Positions 60,462 through 64,000 of a stretch of DNA of 64,000 nucleotides are shown here, piece after piece. Position numbers and translations under genes: made by a program. The notes beneath the pieces were generated by a model. The model was not told the origin of the DNA and did not search any database. It was given only the letters and a program-made list of their open reading frames with translations. Each line of letters opens with the position of its first letter. Within the stretch, counting starts at the first letter, position 1. The stretch is from Parapedobacter koreensis (GTDB lineage Bacteria; Bacteroidota; Bacteroidia; Sphingobacteriales; Sphingobacteriaceae). Location: contig NZ_FNZR01000006.1 of assembly GCF_900109365.1 (NCBI RefSeq), positions 186,001 through 250,000 of the forward strand, given 5' to 3'.

Positions 60462-62855
60462 TCACTCCTCCCGCAATGTATCTGCCGGATTTGCTTTTGC
60501 CGCCTTAAACGTATGGAACCCTACCGTCAATGCCGCCACAGCCAATACCGCCAGTGCTGCAATAAGGAAGACCCAGCCATTCAACGAAATGCGATAAGCA
60601 AACCCCTGCAACCACGCATTGGCCGCCCACCAACCCAATGGGATAGCAATCGTCACGGCGAGAGCAATCAATCGCATAAAACCCTTGCTCAACAACAAGC
60701 CAAGGTCAGCAATGCTCGCCCCCAGCACCTTACGGATGCTGATTTCTTTCATGCGCTGGCCCACCAGAAAGGCGGTCAATGCGAAAAGGCCCATGACAGC
60801 AATGGCGATGGCCGTGAAGCCGAAGAAATTGATAATCCGTTGTAAGCGGATATACGAAGCAAACAGTTGCTGAAAATTATCATCCAAAAACGAATAGCGA
60901 ATTGGGAAAGCCGGCTCAATATTTTTCCACGCCTGTTCGATGGCCGATACGGAATTACCGATATCGTCGCCAGCGAGTTTTACCAGCACCGCTCCGGCCG
61001 ATTGGAACACACAAGCATCATTGCCAATGGTATAGGCCACCGGCTTGATAGACTGCTCAAACCCGGATACGTTGAAATCCCGCACGACACCCACCACCTG
61101 TATCGAAACACTATCGCAACCGGGAAAATGGATGATAGCCCCAATGGGATCTTCGAGGTTCAGTTTCCGTGCACCAGCTTCGTTGATGATGGCACTGCGC
61201 GTATGTTGGTCGGCATAGCTATCGTCAAACAGGCGGCCCTGTACGAGGTCAATGCCCAGGGTCTTGAAATATTGTGCACTCACTTTAACGGAAGACATGC
61301 GATGCACTTCACCTGCATGTTTGAAGGCCCACGTGGAAGTATCGACATACACATCGCCCGGTACCGCCGTTGTTTTCGACACTTCCAAGACACCCGGCAG
61401 GCGCAATAGCGCACTCCGCATGGTTTCGAACCCAGCCTCCCGGGTCTTGAAGTCAGCCTCGATACGCAAGACCTGTTCGCCGGAGAAACCCCTCTCACGA
61501 GTCTGCATGTACTGCATCTGCTTGCTGATGACCAGCGTACCAATCACGAAAAAAGCCGAGACCACAAATTGCACGACGATGAGCGCATTGCGGAAAGCAA
61601 GTCCTTTGGTACCCCGCGTAAGGTCTCCTTTCAGTACATATACGGGGTTATAACGGGAGAGGAATACGGCTGGATACAATCCCGAAAGGACAATCACCGC
61701 AACCAAGCATAAGGCCGCTTGTAAGGCAATGGACGATGCGTTGCTTGCCTCCCAAAATGCCAGCTGGACATTAAATGCCGTATTGAAATAAGGTAGGGCA
61801 AGGCTGACCAACAGCGATGCAAGCCCCAAACTGACGGCACATTGTAGGGCAATTTCACCCAAAAACTGCCAAAGCAGTTGCTTACGATTCGAACCCAGCA
61901 CTTTCCGTACACCTACCTCTTTGGCCCGCCGGATGGAAGCAGCAATGGATAAGTTGGAAAAGTTGATGGCTCCAGCAAGGAGCAACAGTGCGGCGAGCAC
62001 AAGCAGTATGGAAACCGTGGTAAAGTTGCTATCCGCATGCTTCGGGAAGTTATGCAGGTCCTGCACCGCATCCACAAATAATCCAGCTTGATGTCCGGCT
62101 TTGCGGAAGTCCTGGAAAGACACGTTGTCTTTTTTCAGGCGTTGTTCGTAGTACAATTCGTCTACCTGCCCTTCGAGCACGGCCACCGGCACAACTTGAT
62201 GGGTTTTTACATAAGTCATAAAGGACGTATTTCCCCATTGCTCCCTTGAACTGTCGATAAACTGTGTCCGTGCCACGACGGCTGCGTGAAGGTGCGAGGG
62301 ACCATCGGGTTCCTTCATGACACCAGTTACCTCCAGTTCGAAGGCATCATGGACCTTGATGGTTTTGCCGATTGGATCACTGTCGCCGAACAGCTTCTTG
62401 GCCACGGACTCCTCGATGACGGTGGTGTTCGGTTTGTCCAGCGCGGTCGCAGCATGGCCTTGGACCAATTGGAAAGGAAATACCTTGAAAAATGAAGAAT
62501 CGGCCTCCACGAAGTTCGGCTGGTAAATTTTACGATCGCCGACAGCTAAGAGCACTTCATAGTCTTCATAAGGTGATATCCGCGTGGCATGTGCTATCAG
62601 TGGCAGTTGGTTCTTGAGAAAGTCGGGCAACGGCGCATGAGTGCGCTTCATGATATCCTCGTCTGTCCGTTCGGATACCTTATACACTTTTCCCAATTCG
62701 GCATCCCAACGGTCGTAGTTCAGCTCATGGTTGAGGTACAATAGGATAACGAGGAAACTGGCCAGCCCAATGGCTAGGCCAGCGATGTTGATGGCACTGT
62801 ATACCTTATTCTTCCAAAGGTTGCGCCACGCGATTTTGATGTAGCTTTTTATCAT
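60462..62855 (-). CDS. ABC transporter permease, MacB/FtsX type, with divergent C-terminal block
   Basis: 797 residues. The start is MIKSYIKIAWRNLWKNKVYS. Coupling motifs are RAKEVGVRKVLGSN and QRMKEISIRKVLGAS. The last block (LPLGWW-like IAIPLGWWAANAWLQGFAYR, then TVGFHTFKAAKANP) is distinct and ends ADTLREE, unlike the SLRDE of the rest. The orphan tails in the tandem repeats after its stop copy this ending. The N-terminal half (NHELNYDRWDAELGKVYKVS) is related to the 22375/27398 pair. Confidence 0.95.
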   Translation of the reverse strand: MIKSYIKIAWRNLWKNKVYSAINIAGLAIGLASFLVILLYLNHELNYDRWDAELGKVYKVSERTDEDIMKRTHAPLPDFLKNQLPLIAHATRISPYEDYEVLLAVGDRKIYQPNFVEADSSFFKVFPFQLVQGHAATALDKPNTTVIEESVAKKLFGDSDPIGKTIKVHDAFELEVTGVMKEPDGPSHLHAAVVARTQFIDSSREQWGNTSFMTYVKTHQVVPVAVLEGQVDELYYEQRLKKDNVSFQDFRKAGHQAGLFVDAVQDLHNFPKHADSNFTTVSILLVLAALLLLAGAINFSNLSIAASIRRAKEVGVRKVLGSNRKQLLWQFLGEIALQCAVSLGLASLLVSLALPYFNTAFNVQLAFWEASNASSIALQAALCLVAVIVLSGLYPAVFLSRYNPVYVLKGDLTRGTKGLAFRNALIVVQFVVSAFFVIGTLVISKQMQYMQTRERGFSGEQVLRIEADFKTREAGFETMRSALLRLPGVLEVSKTTAVPGDVYVDTSTWAFKHAGEVHRMSSVKVSAQYFKTLGIDLVQGRLFDDSYADQHTRSAIINEAGARKLNLEDPIGAIIHFPGCDSVSIQVVGVVRDFNVSGFEQSIKPVAYTIGNDACVFQSAGAVLVKLAGDDIGNSVSAIEQAWKNIEPAFPIRYSFLDDNFQQLFASYIRLQRIINFFGFTAIAIAVMGLFALTAFLVGQRMKEISIRKVLGASIADLGLLLSKGFMRLIALAVTIAIPLGWWAANAWLQGFAYRISLNGWVFLIAALAVLAVAALTVGFHTFKAAKANPADTLREE

Positions 62856-62902
62856 TTTTTAGACATTAGACAACAGACTCGCCTATCCTCACTTCTTTTC
62901 TT

Positions 62903-64000
62903 TTACTCATCCCTCAACGACTCGACCGGATTGGCTACCGCGGCCCGTATTGCTTGTCCACTTATTGTGAGCAACGCAATCACCGCCGCCACCAAACCCG
63001 CTATAATAAACATCCACCATTCAATGGCAATGCGGTAGGCGAAATCTTCCAGCCAGCTGTTCATTGCCCACCACGCGATGGGCGAGGCAATAAGGATGGC
63101 CAAAAGCACCAGCCGAATAAAGCCTGCCGAGAGGAGGTAGACGACACTCATCACAGAAGCACCCAGCACTTTCCGTACCCCAATCTCTTTTACCCGCTGC
63201 GCAGCTGTAAATGTTGCAAGGCCGAACAGCCCCAAACACGATACGATTAACGCCAAAACAGCAAAGCATGAGGCAAGCCTGCTCACCAGCTGCTCACTGT
63301 GGTATAATTTCGAAAATTCCCAGTCCGAAAATTGATAAGTAAAGGGGATGGCTGGATTTAAGGTTTTATTTACCTGTTCAAGGCCTTTCAGAGCAGGCGC
63401 GGTTTGCCCCGGCGCAATCCGGACGAGAATGGTGCCCCAACCCCAGTTTTCGTCCAACCGTACGATGAGCGGTTCGATGGTATGGTGCATGGAGTTGAAA
63501 TGGAAATCTTCCAATACGCCAATCACTTGCCCTTGCCTTTGATCCCAGCCCAGGGATTGGCCAAGGGGCTGTTGAAGACCTATGGCACGTGCGGCGGTTT
63601 CATTGATAAGGAATGCCGCGGTATCTGCGCCAAACGCGCGGGAAAAATCACGCCCTTCCTTCAGCCGGAGGCGCATGGTGCTCACGAAATCATAGCCGAC
63701 TACCGCATCGGTAAACGATAGGGTAGTGCCCGGTGGTTTGCTGGGCCAACTGACTCCCCACGTGTGGTGTTCGATATACGTGGGGGAGTTGCGCATTTTC
63801 GATACGGAGAGCACGCCAGGCACTGCAGAAGCTTGTGCTTTAAATGCTTCATAATTGGTGATCAAATTGCCTTCTATGGGGATGTATAGCAAGTTGTCGC
63901 GGTCATACCCAATCGTTGTATGCTGGATAAAATCCATTTGCCGCTGGAAGACCAGCATAGCTGCTATGAGGATGATGGAGAGGCTAAACTGGAATACAAC
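62903..64000 (-). CDS. ABC transporter permease, MacB/FtsX type (3' part, cut by window edge)
   Basis: About 365 C-terminal residues are visible, beginning in the middle helix (VVFQFSLSIILIAAMLVFQR). The second periplasmic core and last FtsX block follow, with QRVKEIGVRKVLGAS and VMSVVYLLSAGFIRLVLLAI. It ends VESLRDE. The open frame continues off the right edge, so the array goes on beyond the window. The stop is 47 bp from the ATG of the next gene, the shortest spacer in the array. Confidence 0.93.
   Translation of the reverse strand, partial: VVFQFSLSIILIAAMLVFQRQMDFIQHTTIGYDRDNLLYIPIEGNLITNYEAFKAQASAVPGVLSVSKMRNSPTYIEHHTWGVSWPSKPPGTTLSFTDAVVGYDFVSTMRLRLKEGRDFSRAFGADTAAFLINETAARAIGLQQPLGQSLGWDQRQGQVIGVLEDFHFNSMHHTIEPLIVRLDENWGWGTILVRIAPGQTAPALKGLEQVNKTLNPAIPFTYQFSDWEFSKLYHSEQLVSRLASCFAVLALIVSCLGLFGLATFTAAQRVKEIGVRKVLGASVMSVVYLLSAGFIRLVLLAILIASPIAWWAMNSWLEDFAYRIAIEWWMFIIAGLVAAVIALLTISGQAIRAAVANPVESLRDE

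Noticed and set aside
60199-60845. Plus-strand open frames across the 119-bp repeats (repeating CRHDLGDVSEALRIQTWSS)
   Set aside because: They are the translation of the hairpin elements and run into the antisense of the permease gene; similar frames occur in other phases at 54793-55194. The paired stem changes point to structure, not protein.

Overview
The window looks like a Bacteroidota chromosome, most likely Sphingobacteriaceae-like (Pedobacter/Parapedobacter type; genus-level placement is inference). The support is a moderate GC content, start codons without clear Shine-Dalgarno sites, -7 boxes of the TAnnTTTG type, Reg_prop/Y_Y_Y sensor kinases, LytTR regulators, OmpA-like and lipocalin-like exported proteins, and very large MacB/FtsX-type permeases. 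No rRNA, tRNA, CRISPR array or intact insertion sequence was seen.

Layout. 1-941 is the 5' part of a permease gene (minus strand). Upstream of it lie a sigma-54-type promoter and a palindromic upstream site, then a giant propeller sensor kinase (1093-4785). 4.9-22.3 kb is an ordinary mixed region: a DUF4197 protein, a membrane alpha/beta hydrolase, a PhnA/YjdM protein, an AraC regulator divergent from a GlcG/HbpS-like gene plus formaldehyde dehydrogenase, a block of signalling genes (two LytTR regulators, a Crp/Fnr protein, a NarL-type regulator with its TPR kinase), and several exported proteins. 22.4-42.4 kb is an uninterrupted same-strand run of eight full-length ABC-transporter permease genes (about 780-840 aa each), headed by a second copy of the sigma-54 promoter/upstream site. 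42.5-46 kb is a decayed island with an AAA-ATPase pseudogene, a 44-bp perfect palindrome, a permease 3' remnant, a structured sequence of unknown type, two type II toxin-antitoxin loci (one frameshifted) and three copies of a short coding segment. After an unrecognised protein, a DinB protein and an ankyrin protein, five more full permeases and one cut by the window edge follow (48.2-64 kb). They are interrupted only by a helical-repeat protein and a YjbR-like protein.

The outstanding feature is the permease array: 13 complete genes, two partial genes and one remnant, with no ABC ATPase gene anywhere in the window. The periplasmic parts differ strongly between members, while the last 120 or so residues and the DNA encoding them are nearly the same in most members. 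Long direct repeats, hairpin repeats and orphan fragments of the common 3' end lie between the genes. I read this as a family that evolves by duplication, loss and 3'-end gene conversion. At least two of its transcription units appear to be driven by sigma-54 RNA polymerase with an activator binding GTGTTCG-N4-CGAACAC. The large sensor kinase beside one of these promoters has an NtrB-like H box and no fused output domain, so it is a candidate upstream signal source (inference).
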